45,979 nt of DNA from Alphaproteobacteria bacterium UBA998 (GTDB lineage Bacteria > Pseudomonadota > Alphaproteobacteria > Rickettsiales > UBA998). Location of the stretch: NCBI GenBank assembly GCA_002291925.1, contig DBAY01000031.1, positions 1-45,979 of the forward strand, read 5' to 3'. Position numbers and translations under genes: made by a program. The notes beneath the pieces were generated by a model. It was not told the DNA's origin and made no database searches. It worked only from the letters and a program-made list of their open reading frames with translations. This document shows, piece by piece, positions 14,969 to 22,306 of the stretch; positions within the stretch are counted from its first letter, which is position 1; each line of letters begins with the position of its first letter.

Positions 14969-15577
14969 TCAGTGGCGCAATTCAGCGCCCTGAGTAACTA
15001 CCGGAGCAAGGATTTCTCCTTGTTCGACTTTTTCCATCAAGGGATGAAGCATTTCGCTTCGTGCGAGATGGCATTTGCCTGTGATTGTCTGCAGCGCTTG
15101 GTATGTCGCCAGCACAGAACGTGAGAATGTTTCTGCCAGCGCGGCTGCGTCGCCATTCAAAGGATGTTTGGGACGGCAGTAGCGTCCTGCATAATTGAGA
15201 TATTCCCCAAACTCTTCTTCCGTCTGACGGATCAGTTCCTGCAGAACGCTGTCAGGTTCGTGTGAAGCGCCATGCTCGGCAAGCCACTCACCAACACGGT
15301 TTTCCATGAGCTTTTCAAAGCCGCGCCGATGCGCCTCTACCAAGGTATGCATGGCTTCCTTCAATGCAGGATCTCTCAGCGGCAGCGGAACGTGCTTTAT
15401 GACCGCAGGTTCATAACCAAGCTGGTCAAGCTTGGCTCTCACCATCTCACGGAAAGCCTCGGGCAGATGCTCATAGGTCAGAAACGTTTCGTAAAGCGCC
15501 TCACCGCCCACACTGGCCGGGGTTACGCCCAAAGCCTTTAAAAAGCGCTTGGCGTCATGCTCTGTCCATCCGTGCAT
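14969..15577 (-). CDS. Hypothetical protein, 202 aa
   Basis: I do not recognise a family. The product (start MHGWTEHDAKRFLKALGV) is soluble and mostly helical in character, with no signal peptide or membrane segment. It has a charged middle (EAHRRGFEKLMENRVGEWLAEHG) and a Cys at 'GRYCRPKHPLNG'. It is convergent with rplQ and divergent from the Do-type protease gene, with 46 nt between the two starts. Codon use and base composition look slightly less GC-rich than the neighbours. The reading frame is intact and has no competitor, so it is likely a real gene. Confidence 0.6.
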   Translation of the reverse strand: MHGWTEHDAKRFLKALGVTPASVGGEALYETFLTYEHLPEAFREMVRAKLDQLGYEPAVIKHVPLPLRDPALKEAMHTLVEAHRRGFEKLMENRVGEWLAEHGASHEPDSVLQELIRQTEEEFGEYLNYAGRYCRPKHPLNGDAAALAETFSRSVLATYQALQTITGKCHLARSEMLHPLMEKVEQGEILAPVVTQGAELRH

Positions 15578-15623
15578 GGCGGCTCCATTGTAATTCAGCG
15601 GGGAATTTATTAGATTTCAGGCC

Positions 15624-17039
15624 ATGAAGCGCCAGAAATACACAGTTTTTCGCCAAATCTTCATCATTTCCGCCCTGCTGGCGGGCAGCGCTTATGCGCA
15701 GGAACTGCCCCGCGCCCTGCCGCAGAGCCAGCCGCAGGTGCAGCTTTCCTTCGCGCCGGTGGTGAAGCAGGCCGCCCCGGCGGTGGTGAATATCTACACC
15801 AAGCGCCGCGTGCAAGTGGAAAACCCGCTCTCACCGCTGATGCAGGACCCGTTCTTCCGTCAGTTCTTCGGGGGGCGGCTCGGCATGGCCGGGCGACCGC
15901 GCGAGCGGGTGGTCAGCTCGCTTGGCTCCGGCGTCATCGTCGAGGCGGGCGGCACGGTGGTCACCAGCAATCACGTCATCGAGGGCAGCGAGGATATCAT
16001 CGCCGTGCTCTCCGATGGGCGGGAATTCAATGCCAAGGTCAAGCTGGCGGACAAATCCGCCGACCTGGCCGTCCTCACGCTCGATACCAAGGGGGCAACG
16101 CTGCCCGCGCTGCCCATCGTCAATTCCGATTCGCTGCAGGTGGGCGATCTCGTGCTCGCCATCGGTAACCCGTTTGGGGTGGGGCAGACGGTGACCAGCG
16201 GTATCGTCTCCGCGTTGGCGCGCTCGGCGGCGGGGGTGTCGGACTACCAGTTCTTCATCCAGACGGATGCCGCCATCAACCCCGGTAATTCCGGCGGGGC
16301 GCTGGTGGATATGCAAGGGCGGCTGGTGGGCATCAATACGGCGATTTATTCGCAGTCTGGCGGCAGCATCGGCGTCGGCTTCGCCATTCCGTCCAACATG
16401 GTGACGGCGGTGCTGCGCAACGGTGCCTCGGGCGGCTACGTGGTGCGCCCATGGCTGGGCGGGAGCTACAAGAACGTGGATACGGAGATCGCTAAGGCGG
16501 TGGGTTTGAGCCGGGCGCGCGGCGTGTTGGTGACGGAGGTGGTCGAGGGCAGCCCGGCGGCGGAGGCTGGATTGCTGCCGGGGGACGTCATCGCCCGGTT
16601 TGGTGATTCGGATGTGGACAATGCCGATGCGCTGAAGTTTCGCGTCGCCACCGCCGAGCTGAACCGCGAGGTGCCGCTTGCCATTGTGCGCGGTGGGGAA
16701 ACGAAAGTGCTCACTCTGACTTTGAAAGCGCCTCCAGAGGTACCCGCGCGCGATACGCGGGTGCTCAAAGGGACACACCCGCTGAACGGGGTGACGGTGA
16801 TGAACCTCTCGCCCCGTGTAGCAGCGGATTTTAACCTCGCGCTGGAAGGCAAGGGCGTGGTGGTTTCCGCTGTGCCGCCGGGCTTCAGCTTGCAGCCGGG
16901 GGACGTGCTGCTTTCGGTGAATAACACGAAGGTGGAATCCACGCAGCAGCTGGGCCGCCTGAAGCAGATGCGCGCCCGCGGCTGGGCCATCACCTTCCAG
17001 CGCGGCGAGGACGTGCTGCAGCTGCAGGTGCAGTATTAA
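15624..17039 (+). CDS. Do-type periplasmic serine protease (DegP/DegQ family)
   Basis: A periplasmic protease and chaperone that handles misfolded envelope proteins. Residues 1-25 form a signal peptide (cleavage after AYA). The trypsin-like domain has the full triad H117 (TSNHVIEG), D147 (SADLAVL) and S223 (GNSGGAL). Two PDZ domains follow (about 265-360 and 385-465; the first contains GSPAAEAGLLPGDVI). The 471 residues match the DegQ/MucD type. Start: ATG preceded by a weak AG-rich stretch. Hairpin H3 begins 5 nt after its stop. Confidence 0.95.
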   Translation: MKRQKYTVFRQIFIISALLAGSAYAQELPRALPQSQPQVQLSFAPVVKQAAPAVVNIYTKRRVQVENPLSPLMQDPFFRQFFGGRLGMAGRPRERVVSSLGSGVIVEAGGTVVTSNHVIEGSEDIIAVLSDGREFNAKVKLADKSADLAVLTLDTKGATLPALPIVNSDSLQVGDLVLAIGNPFGVGQTVTSGIVSALARSAAGVSDYQFFIQTDAAINPGNSGGALVDMQGRLVGINTAIYSQSGGSIGVGFAIPSNMVTAVLRNGASGGYVVRPWLGGSYKNVDTEIAKAVGLSRARGVLVTEVVEGSPAAEAGLLPGDVIARFGDSDVDNADALKFRVATAELNREVPLAIVRGGETKVLTLTLKAPPEVPARDTRVLKGTHPLNGVTVMNLSPRVAADFNLALEGKGVVVSAVPPGFSLQPGDVLLSVNNTKVESTQQLGRLKQMRARGWAITFQRGEDVLQLQVQY

Positions 17040-17044
17040 GGTGG

Positions 17045-17218
17045 GATTGGTTGTTGGTGGTTGGTATTCGGTGACGTGTCATTCCGAACGAGTGTCAGCG
17101 AAGAGGAATCTTTCTACAGGGAGCGTTGAGAGTATCCCTGTATAAGGATTCCTCACCTACGGTTCGGAATGACGATGTCTGCCACTGAATACCGAATACC
17201 AACCACCAACAACCAATC
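17045..17218 (+). repeat. Heptad-unit hairpin H3 (protease-rarA), perfect 28-bp arms
   Basis: Left arm 17045-17072 consists of GATTGGT, TGTTGGT, GGTTGGT, ATTCGGT. Right arm 17191-17218 is its exact reverse complement over all 28 nt (ACCGAAT, ACCAACC, ACCAACA, ACCAATC). The units differ from each other, but every difference is matched on the other arm. The interior holds a different palindromic element (P1). The left arm starts 5 nt after the protease stop, and the right arm ends 8 nt before the rarA ATG. Confidence 0.9.
17079..17172 (+). repeat. Palindromic element P1, nested in H3
   Basis: Three nested inverted repeats: TCATTCCGAAC (17079-17089) with GTTCGGAATGA (17162-17172); GAGGAATC (17103-17110) with GATTCCTC (17147-17154); ACAGGGA (17116-17122) with TCCCTGT (17135-17141). 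It belongs to the TCATTCC-type palindromes common in many proteobacterial genomes. It occupies the loop of H3. Confidence 0.8.
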
Positions 17219-17226
17219 AACCTCCC

Positions 17227-18525
17227 ATGGACACACTCTTCTCCCGCTCCCCCGTTTACGTTCCGCTGGCTGAGCGGCTGCGGCCGCGGCGGTTTGAGGA
17301 TGTCATCGGCCATGAGGCGGTGCTGAGTGCGGAGGGGCCGCTCGGGCGCATGGCGGCGTCGGGGCAGTTCGTCTCGCTGATTCTGTGGGGACCGCCGGGA
17401 TGCGGGAAAACCACGCTGGCGCGGCTCATCGCGGAGCGCAGCGGGTGCGAGATGGAGACGGTCTCCGCCGTGGCGTCTGGGGTGGCGGAGCTGAAGAAGA
17501 TTTTCGAGCGCGCGGCTGCCAAGCGGCAGGATGGCAAAGGCACGCTGCTCTTCGTCGATGAGATTCACCGCTTCAACCGCGCGCAGCAGGATGCGTTTCT
17601 GCCGTACGTGGAGAACGGCACCATCCTGCTGGTGGGTGCGACAACGGAGAACCCGTCCTTTGAGTTGAATGCGGCGTTGCTCTCGCGCTGCCGGGTGATC
17701 GTGCTGGAGCGCTTAAGCGAGGCGCATCTGCAGCAGATCATGGCCAAGGCGGAGGAGGCGGAGGCGCGTACTCTGCCCCTCACCGGGGATGGCCGCACGA
17801 TGCTTGCCAACCTGGCGGATGGCGATGGGCGGTACGTGCTGAATCTGTGCGAGGAATTGTTCGCGCTCGCGCCGGGAAAGACGCTCGATGCGGAGGCGCT
17901 GAAGAAATTCCTGCAACGCCGGGCAGCGGTCTACGACAAATCGCAAGAGAGCCATTACAATCTCATTTCCGCACTGCACAAATCGTTGCGGGGGTCGGAT
18001 GTGCAGGCGGCGCTTTACTGGTTCTGTCGCATGCTCGCGGGGGGAGAGGATCCGCGCTATATTGGCCGGCGGCTGGTGCGCTTTGCCTCGGAGGATGTGG
18101 GCATGGCCGACCCGCAGGCGCTGCTGGTGACGCAGGCGGCGATTGAGACGTATGAACGGCTCGGCTCGCCGGAGGGGGAGCTGGCGCTGGCGCAGGCGGT
18201 GGCGTATCTCGGCACCGCGCCGAAGTCGAATGCCCTCTACACGGCCTACAAGGCGGCGCTGCGCGATGCGAAGGAGCACGGCTCGCTCATGCCGCCGAAG
18301 CACATCCTGAACGCGCCGACTACGCTGATGAAGGAAATCGGCTACGGGGCCGACTACGCGTATGACCATGATACGGAACATGGGTTTTCGGGACAGAACT
18401 ACTTTCCTGAGGAGCTTCCCCGCCGCGACTACTACCAGCCTCGCGAAGTGGGTTTCGAACGCGAGGTAAAGAAGCGGCTCGATTACTGGGATAGGCTTCG
18501 GGAGAAGCTGAAGGATCAAGAATAA
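17227..18525 (+). CDS. rarA: Replication-associated AAA+ ATPase RarA (MgsA)
   Basis: A clamp-loader-like ATPase that acts at stalled replication forks. The 432-residue product starts with PLAERLRPRRFEDVIGHEAVL. Walker A is GPPGCGKTT (near residues 57-65), Walker B is FVDEIHRFNRAQQDAFLPYVE, and sensor 1 is GATTENPSFELNAALLSRC. The C-terminal tetramerisation region has YDKSQESHYNLISALHKSLRGSD and the EDVGMADP block. All are standard for the family. The start lies just after hairpin H3 and has only a weak ribosome site (CCTCCC is the wrong polarity). Confidence 0.96.
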   Translation: MDTLFSRSPVYVPLAERLRPRRFEDVIGHEAVLSAEGPLGRMAASGQFVSLILWGPPGCGKTTLARLIAERSGCEMETVSAVASGVAELKKIFERAAAKRQDGKGTLLFVDEIHRFNRAQQDAFLPYVENGTILLVGATTENPSFELNAALLSRCRVIVLERLSEAHLQQIMAKAEEAEARTLPLTGDGRTMLANLADGDGRYVLNLCEELFALAPGKTLDAEALKKFLQRRAAVYDKSQESHYNLISALHKSLRGSDVQAALYWFCRMLAGGEDPRYIGRRLVRFASEDVGMADPQALLVTQAAIETYERLGSPEGELALAQAVAYLGTAPKSNALYTAYKAALRDAKEHGSLMPPKHILNAPTTLMKEIGYGADYAYDHDTEHGFSGQNYFPEELPRRDYYQPREVGFEREVKKRLDYWDRLREKLKDQE

Positions 18526-18526
18526 T

Positions 18527-18650
18527 CGTCATTCCCGCGAAAGCGAGAATCTCTTCAATTGTCGCCCTAAACTCGTTTCAGGGCCTTTGAAAAGATGCTG
18601 AAACAAGTTCAGCATGACAATGCAGGGGATTCCCGCTTATCTCTGCAATG
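18527..18650 (+). repeat. Composite palindrome P2 with inner module D1
   Basis: The outer part starts CGTCATTCCCGC next to the rarA stop with a self-pairing ATTCCCGC/GCGAGAAT hairpin, and ends GGGATTCCCGC...GCAATGACA. The inner module D1 (18559-18620) has two hairpins: GCCCT...AGGGC around CTCG, and ATGCTGAA-ACAAG-TTCAGCAT. The same inner module appears inverted at 21468-21530. The outer end overlaps the first candidate crcB start codons. Confidence 0.8.
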
Positions 18651-18671
18651 ACAATGATGTATATGACCTCC

Positions 18672-19034
18672 ATGAACCAACTTCTTCTTATCGGCCTCGG
18701 CGGCGGGCTGGGTGCCATACTGCGCTATCTGGTGGTCAGTGGCGTGGCGCGGTTGCCGGTCAGTGATTTTCCCTATGGGGTGCTGGGAGTGAATATCCTC
18801 GGCTCCTTGCTGATGGGGCTGCTGGCCGGGGCGGCCTTGCCCACGCTGACGCCGGAATGGCGGGCCTTTCTCGGCATCGGCGTGCTCGGGGGTTTCACGA
18901 CGTTCTCCGCCTTCTCGCTGGATGTGGTGACGTTGATGCAGCGCGGTGAGACGCTCCCTGCCTTCGTCTACATGGTATCCTCGGTGACACTCTCCGTGCT
19001 GGCGCTGGCGGTGGGGATGCGCGTGGCGGGATGA
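18672..19034 (+). CDS. crcB: Fluoride channel CrcB/Fluc
   Basis: An inner-membrane fluoride exporter that works as a dual-topology dimer. The 120 residues from ATG 18672 show the family blocks GLGGGLGAILRY, GVLGVNILGSLLMG and FLGIGVLGGFTTFSAFSLD, with four hydrophobic helices. The in-frame ATGs at 18648, 18654, 18657 and 18663 lie in or next to palindrome P2. The 18672 start matches the usual N terminus. No fluoride riboswitch is evident; the upstream region is filled by P2. Confidence 0.93.
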   Translation: MNQLLLIGLGGGLGAILRYLVVSGVARLPVSDFPYGVLGVNILGSLLMGLLAGAALPTLTPEWRAFLGIGVLGGFTTFSAFSLDVVTLMQRGETLPAFVYMVSSVTLSVLALAVGMRVAG

Positions 19035-19120
19035 TTAGTGATTGGATGATGGATTATTGGAACGTATCATGATGCATGCTCATTTCTTCCCGATTATCCA
19101 ATGACCAATCACCAATCATC
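19030..19120 (+). repeat. Heptad-unit hairpin H4 (crcB-rluC)
   Basis: Left arm 19030-19054 overlaps the crcB TGA stop; right arm 19096-19120 pairs with it over 25 positions with about five mismatches. The right arm units are AATGACC, AATCACC, AATCATC; left units include GATTAGT and GATTGGA. The right arm ends 10 nt before the rluC ATG. The loop is 41 nt. Confidence 0.75.
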
Positions 19121-19130
19121 TTTCTGAACA

Positions 19131-20051
19131 ATGAAACAGTTCACCATCACCGCCGCCGAAGACGGCCTGCGCTTTGACCGCTGGGCGAAGACGCATCTGC
19201 CCGGCGTGCCCTATGGGCTCTTGCAGAAGCATCTGCGCAAGGGCGCGGTGCGTATTGACGGCAAGCGTGTGAAGGCGGAGCAGAAGGTGATCGCCGGGCA
19301 GGTGGTGGCGGTGCGGCCGGAGGTGATGGCCGCATCGGAAACGCCTGCGCCGCGTACGAAACCTGCCTTGCCGCTCGCCGAGGCGCAGAAGCGCCTGCGC
19401 GCCATGATCATCCATGAGGATGCGCGCTGCCTGGTGCTGAACAAGCCGGCGGGCCTTGCCACGCAGGGCGGCAGCGGCGTGAAGGATTCGGTGGACGCGC
19501 TGCTCGCCGCTGCCAGCGAGGGCGAGGACCGACTGCGGCTGGTGCACCGGCTGGACAAGGACACGAGCGGCGTGCTGCTGGTCGCCAAGGGGCGCAAGGC
19601 GGCGGAGGAATTGGCGCGGGCGTTTGCGGCGAAGGACGTCGAGAAAATCTACTGGGCGCTGGTGGTCGGCGTGCCGCAGCCTTACGAGGGCATCATCGAC
19701 GCGCCGATCGAGAAGCTCGGCAGCCGTGAGAAGATGGAATTGAGCGATGATGGCCAGCGCGCCGTCACCGAATATGTGACGAAGGAAACGCTCGCAGGCA
19801 AGCTGACCTGGGTGGAGCTAAAGCCGATCACCGGGCGCACGCACCAGTTGCGCGTGCATATGGCGGCCATCGAGCACCCGATTTACGGGGACGGCAAATA
19901 TGGCGGGCAGGGGGCCTTCGTGGACGGGCTGGGGCTGCCCGCGCAGCTTCATCTGCATGCGCGGCGCATCCGCATGAAGGGGTTGGATGTCACCGCGCCG
20001 CTGCCCGCGCACATGAAACAGAGCTGGAAGGCCTTGGGACTTTCCACATGA
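19131..20051 (+). CDS. rluC: 23S rRNA pseudouridine synthase, RluC/RluD family
   Basis: Converts uridines in 23S rRNA to pseudouridine. An S4 RNA-binding domain covers residues 1-63 (FDRWAKTHLPGVPYGLLQKHLRKGAVRIDGKRV). The catalytic domain has HRLDKDTSGVLLVAKG with catalytic D142, and later KPITGRTHQLRVHMAAIEHPIYGDGKYG. The 306 residues fit RluC, the subfamily for U955/2504/2580, but RluD cannot be excluded by eye. No clear ribosome site precedes the ATG; hairpin H4 occupies the space. It overlaps the next gene by 4 nt. Confidence 0.9.
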   Translation: MKQFTITAAEDGLRFDRWAKTHLPGVPYGLLQKHLRKGAVRIDGKRVKAEQKVIAGQVVAVRPEVMAASETPAPRTKPALPLAEAQKRLRAMIIHEDARCLVLNKPAGLATQGGSGVKDSVDALLAAASEGEDRLRLVHRLDKDTSGVLLVAKGRKAAEELARAFAAKDVEKIYWALVVGVPQPYEGIIDAPIEKLGSREKMELSDDGQRAVTEYVTKETLAGKLTWVELKPITGRTHQLRVHMAAIEHPIYGDGKYGGQGAFVDGLGLPAQLHLHARRIRMKGLDVTAPLPAHMKQSWKALGLST

Positions 20052-20575
20052 ACCAGCGGCGTCTCACTAAGCCGCTGCGGCGCGCACTGCTGCTCTCGCT
20101 GGCCCTACTGTTCCTGCTGGAAGCATGGCTGTGGGAATTTGGCGGGCGCTGGCTGGCGGGGCTCATCGCATGGCTGCCGCTGGAGCTGACCAAGCGGCGC
20201 ATTCAGGCCTTTGTGGCGCCGCTCTCGCCCTGGGCGACGCTGCCGGTGTTCCTTGTGCCGCTGGTGCTGATTGTGCCGATCAATTTCGTGGTGGTCTGGC
20301 TGTTTGTCAAAGGGCGCGTGACGGAAGGGCTGGTGACCATCATCACCCAGAAACTGCTGGGGGTGGCGATTGTCTCCTTCATGTTCCGCGCCTGTGAGGA
20401 GAAGCTGATGCAGATTGCGCTCATCCGCTGGGCATACCGGCTTATGGCCCGCTGGTACCGCACGGCACGCGCGCTGACCGCACCCTACCGGCTCTGGCTG
20501 CGCCGCTGGTCACGCCGCAGCCTGTGGCAGATCGCGCGCCGCCGCTCGCGCTGGACGCAGAAAGGAAAGGTATGA
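20048..20575 (+). CDS. Small integral membrane protein, unknown
   Basis: A 175-residue protein with hydrophobic segments at about residues 13-27 and 60-87 (LPVFLVPLVLIVPINFVVVWLFVKG), a less hydrophobic one near 95-112 (ITQKLLGVAIVSFMF), and a strongly basic Arg/Trp-rich C terminus. It overlaps rluC (ATGA) and ends 1 nt before the ATP12 gene, so all three should be co-transcribed. I do not recognise the family. Membership of an operon with an F1-ATPase assembly factor is suggestive only. Confidence 0.75.
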   Translation: MNQRRLTKPLRRALLLSLALLFLLEAWLWEFGGRWLAGLIAWLPLELTKRRIQAFVAPLSPWATLPVFLVPLVLIVPINFVVVWLFVKGRVTEGLVTIITQKLLGVAIVSFMFRACEEKLMQIALIRWAYRLMARWYRTARALTAPYRLWLRRWSRRSLWQIARRRSRWTQKGKV

Positions 20576-20576
20576 C

Positions 20577-21389
20577 ATGAAACGGTTTTACAAAGATGTC
20601 TCCGTGATGCCCGAGGGGCAGGGGTTCGCCCTTCATCTGGATGGCAAGCCGGTGAAGACGCCGCGCAAGCATTTGCTGCACCTCGCCACCGCCGTTCTTG
20701 CCGAGGCGGTCGCCGCCGAGTGGCGCGCGCAGAGCGAGGAGGTGCAGCCGCACACCATGCCGCTGACGCAAATGGCCAATGGTATCTGCGACCTCACCGA
20801 GGACGAGCAGGCGCGGCTGGTCGCGCATATGGCGGGCTATGTGGATGGCGACATGCTCTATTTCCGCGAGGAGGAAAACGCGGATTTGTACCCCCGCCAA
20901 GAGGCGGAGTGGGAGCCGTGGCTGCGCTGGGCCGAGCAGCGTTATGACGTGCGCTTCAAGCGTCAGACGGGCATCCTGCCGGAGAAGCAGGCCGAGTCGG
21001 TGCATCACCGCCTGCGCGAGGTGCTGGCCTCGCTGCCGCTGGCCCATCTGGTGCCGCTGAATATTCTGGCGACGGGATTCGGCTCGCTGATTCTGGGGTT
21101 GGCGGTGTATGAAAGTATTATCTCCTCCCCTGTTTACAGGGGAGGGTTAGGGAGGGGGCAGGGCGCTTCCATTCACTCCGAGCCAGCGTCATCCCCCCTC
21201 CTAACCTCCCCCCGTAAACAGGGGGAGGGATTACTGAGCGTGGAGGAAGCCTTCGCGCTCTCCCTGCTGGAGCAGCGCGTGCAGACGGACCGCTGGGGCG
21301 AGGACGCGGAGCAGCAGGCGCGTAATGAGGCGCTGCGCGAGGAACTGGCTTCGGCGGCGCGTTTTCTGGAATTGCTGACGGTGGCGTGA
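20577..21389 (+). CDS. ATP12-family F1-ATPase assembly chaperone with in-frame palindrome
   Basis: ATP12 chaperones bind the F1 alpha subunit during ATP synthase assembly in mitochondria and are present in alphaproteobacteria. The start KRFYKDVSV, the block FALHLDGKPVKTPRKHLLHL (about 18-37), AEAVAAEWRAQ, MPLTQMANGICD and LRWAEQRYDVRF, and the final LSVEEAFALSLLEQRVQTDRWGEDAE are typical. Between AVYE and LSVEEAFALS about 40 residues are foreign. They read SPVYRGGLGRGQG... and SPLLTSPRKQGEG, and come from the palindrome at 21122-21229. Without them the protein would be near 230 residues, closer to family length. The frame is kept, so the protein may still work. Confidence 0.88.
   Translation: MKRFYKDVSVMPEGQGFALHLDGKPVKTPRKHLLHLATAVLAEAVAAEWRAQSEEVQPHTMPLTQMANGICDLTEDEQARLVAHMAGYVDGDMLYFREEENADLYPRQEAEWEPWLRWAEQRYDVRFKRQTGILPEKQAESVHHRLREVLASLPLAHLVPLNILATGFGSLILGLAVYESIISSPVYRGGLGRGQGASIHSEPASSPLLTSPRKQGEGLLSVEEAFALSLLEQRVQTDRWGEDAEQQARNEALREELASAARFLELLTVA
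21122..21229 (+). repeat. Palindromic element G1 inserted inside the ATP12 gene
   Basis: Two self-complementary hairpins, CTCCCCTGT-TT-ACAGGGGAG (about 21126-21144) and CTCCCCC...GGGGGAG (21206-21227), that are also complementary to each other: CCTCCCC-TGTTTAC against GTAAACA-GGGGGAGG, and GGAGGGTTAGGGAGGGGG against CCCCCCTCCTAACCTCC. The whole element forms one long imperfect dyad of about 108-117 bp and keeps the reading frame open. Architecture is shared with G2 at 23897-24021. Confidence 0.85.
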
Positions 21390-21436
21390 GGCGATATGGT
21401 GAGACGAAGGAGCGAGGTGGCCATGCGTATTTCATT

Positions 21437-21563
21437 GTCATTCCAGCGCAGGCTGGAATCCAGTCTGGTCATGCTGAACTCGTTTCAGCATCTTTCAGTA
21501 AAAGGCCCTGAAACGCGTTCAGGGCGACAAATGAAGCTGAATTCCAGCCTGCGCTGGAATGAC
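21437..21563 (+). repeat. Composite palindrome P3 with inner module D2
   Basis: Outer arms 21437-21463 and 21537-21563 are inverted repeats of 27 nt with one mismatch (GTCATTCCAGCGCAGGCTGG type). Each arm is itself a hairpin (ATTCCAGC..GCTGGAAT). The loop holds module D2 (21468-21530), which is the reverse complement of D1 with about three substitutions and a 4-nt indel. The right arm ends directly at the ATG of the next gene. Confidence 0.88.
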
Positions 21564-22226
21564 ATGCCAAAAAAACTGGCACTCGCACTAGCACTTTCAC
21601 TGACATGTGCTTCCGCCGCCCACGCCGCCACGAAGGTGAATTGCTTCCGCGACGATCGTCCGGTGAAGATTACGCTCGGCAAGGAGCAGGTGCCCTTGGC
21701 GGTGCCGTATAACTACCTCGCTTGGCCGCGGGATGTGGGGCGGGGGCAGCAGAATTTCGTTGTGCTGGCCGCGCGCATCGAGGATGGCGGGCCGGTCTGC
21801 CGCGCCACGCTGAATGACCTGAGCGCGCGGGATTTTCAGTTGCTGCTCACCTCCGGCAATGATGCCTCGGTGAAGGCGAAGCTCTCCAGCCTGCTAAAGA
21901 ACGAGTACCCGGTAAAACTCGCCGAAAATGAAGAGGGCTTCACCGTCTGGCGCGGGCTTTACACAACGGTCGAGGACAAAAAAACCTTCTATTACGAACT
22001 GATGGTGCCGGTGCAGGGGGCCTCGGACTTCGACGGCTACGTCATCTGCGCAGGCGAAAGCATCACCGGCACACGGCTGGATCGCGATAAATGCACGGCC
22101 TATGAAGGTTACCAGAACCTCTTTCTGCAGTACAAATTCCAGGCCAACCAGCTGTCCGAGCTGGCAAAACTGCGCGCCACCTCTCAACAGCTAGCGGATA
22201 AGGTGTTGGGAAACCCCAAAGAATAG
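21564..22226 (+). CDS. Exported protein of unknown function, 220 aa
   Basis: The reading frame is open from 21396, but the first part is only palindrome P3. The ATG at 21564 begins a clear signal peptide (KKLALALALSLTCASAAHA, cleavage after residue 21), so this is the likely start. The mature part has Cys at about 26, 77, 166 and 179, which could form disulfides in the periplasm. It ends with a helical region (FQANQLSELAKLRATSQQLADKVLG). No family recognised. The start directly abuts the repeat, so its ribosome site, if any, lies within the repeat arm (CTGGAATGAC). Confidence 0.75.
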   Translation: MPKKLALALALSLTCASAAHAATKVNCFRDDRPVKITLGKEQVPLAVPYNYLAWPRDVGRGQQNFVVLAARIEDGGPVCRATLNDLSARDFQLLLTSGNDASVKAKLSSLLKNEYPVKLAENEEGFTVWRGLYTTVEDKKTFYYELMVPVQGASDFDGYVICAGESITGTRLDRDKCTAYEGYQNLFLQYKFQANQLSELAKLRATSQQLADKVLGNPKE

Positions 22227-22306
22227 CGTGAGGGCGTGAAAACGCTTCACCTTCTACCCCTTCTTTGCTAGAGAAGGCGCTTCCTTCAACCATTGATGGG
22301 TTTTTA

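Noticed and set aside
15624..17039. crcB plus FlK-like thioesterase as a fluoride-organofluorine system
   Set aside because: The two genes are 12 kb apart and the thioesterase family is broad, so no functional link can be claimed.
18527..18650. Fluoride riboswitch upstream of crcB
   Set aside because: The sequence there is fully explained by composite palindrome P2/D1; no conserved fluoride aptamer segments are seen.
21396..21563. Extended N terminus of the exported protein
   Set aside because: These codons are read from palindrome P3; a normal signal peptide begins at the ATG 21564.
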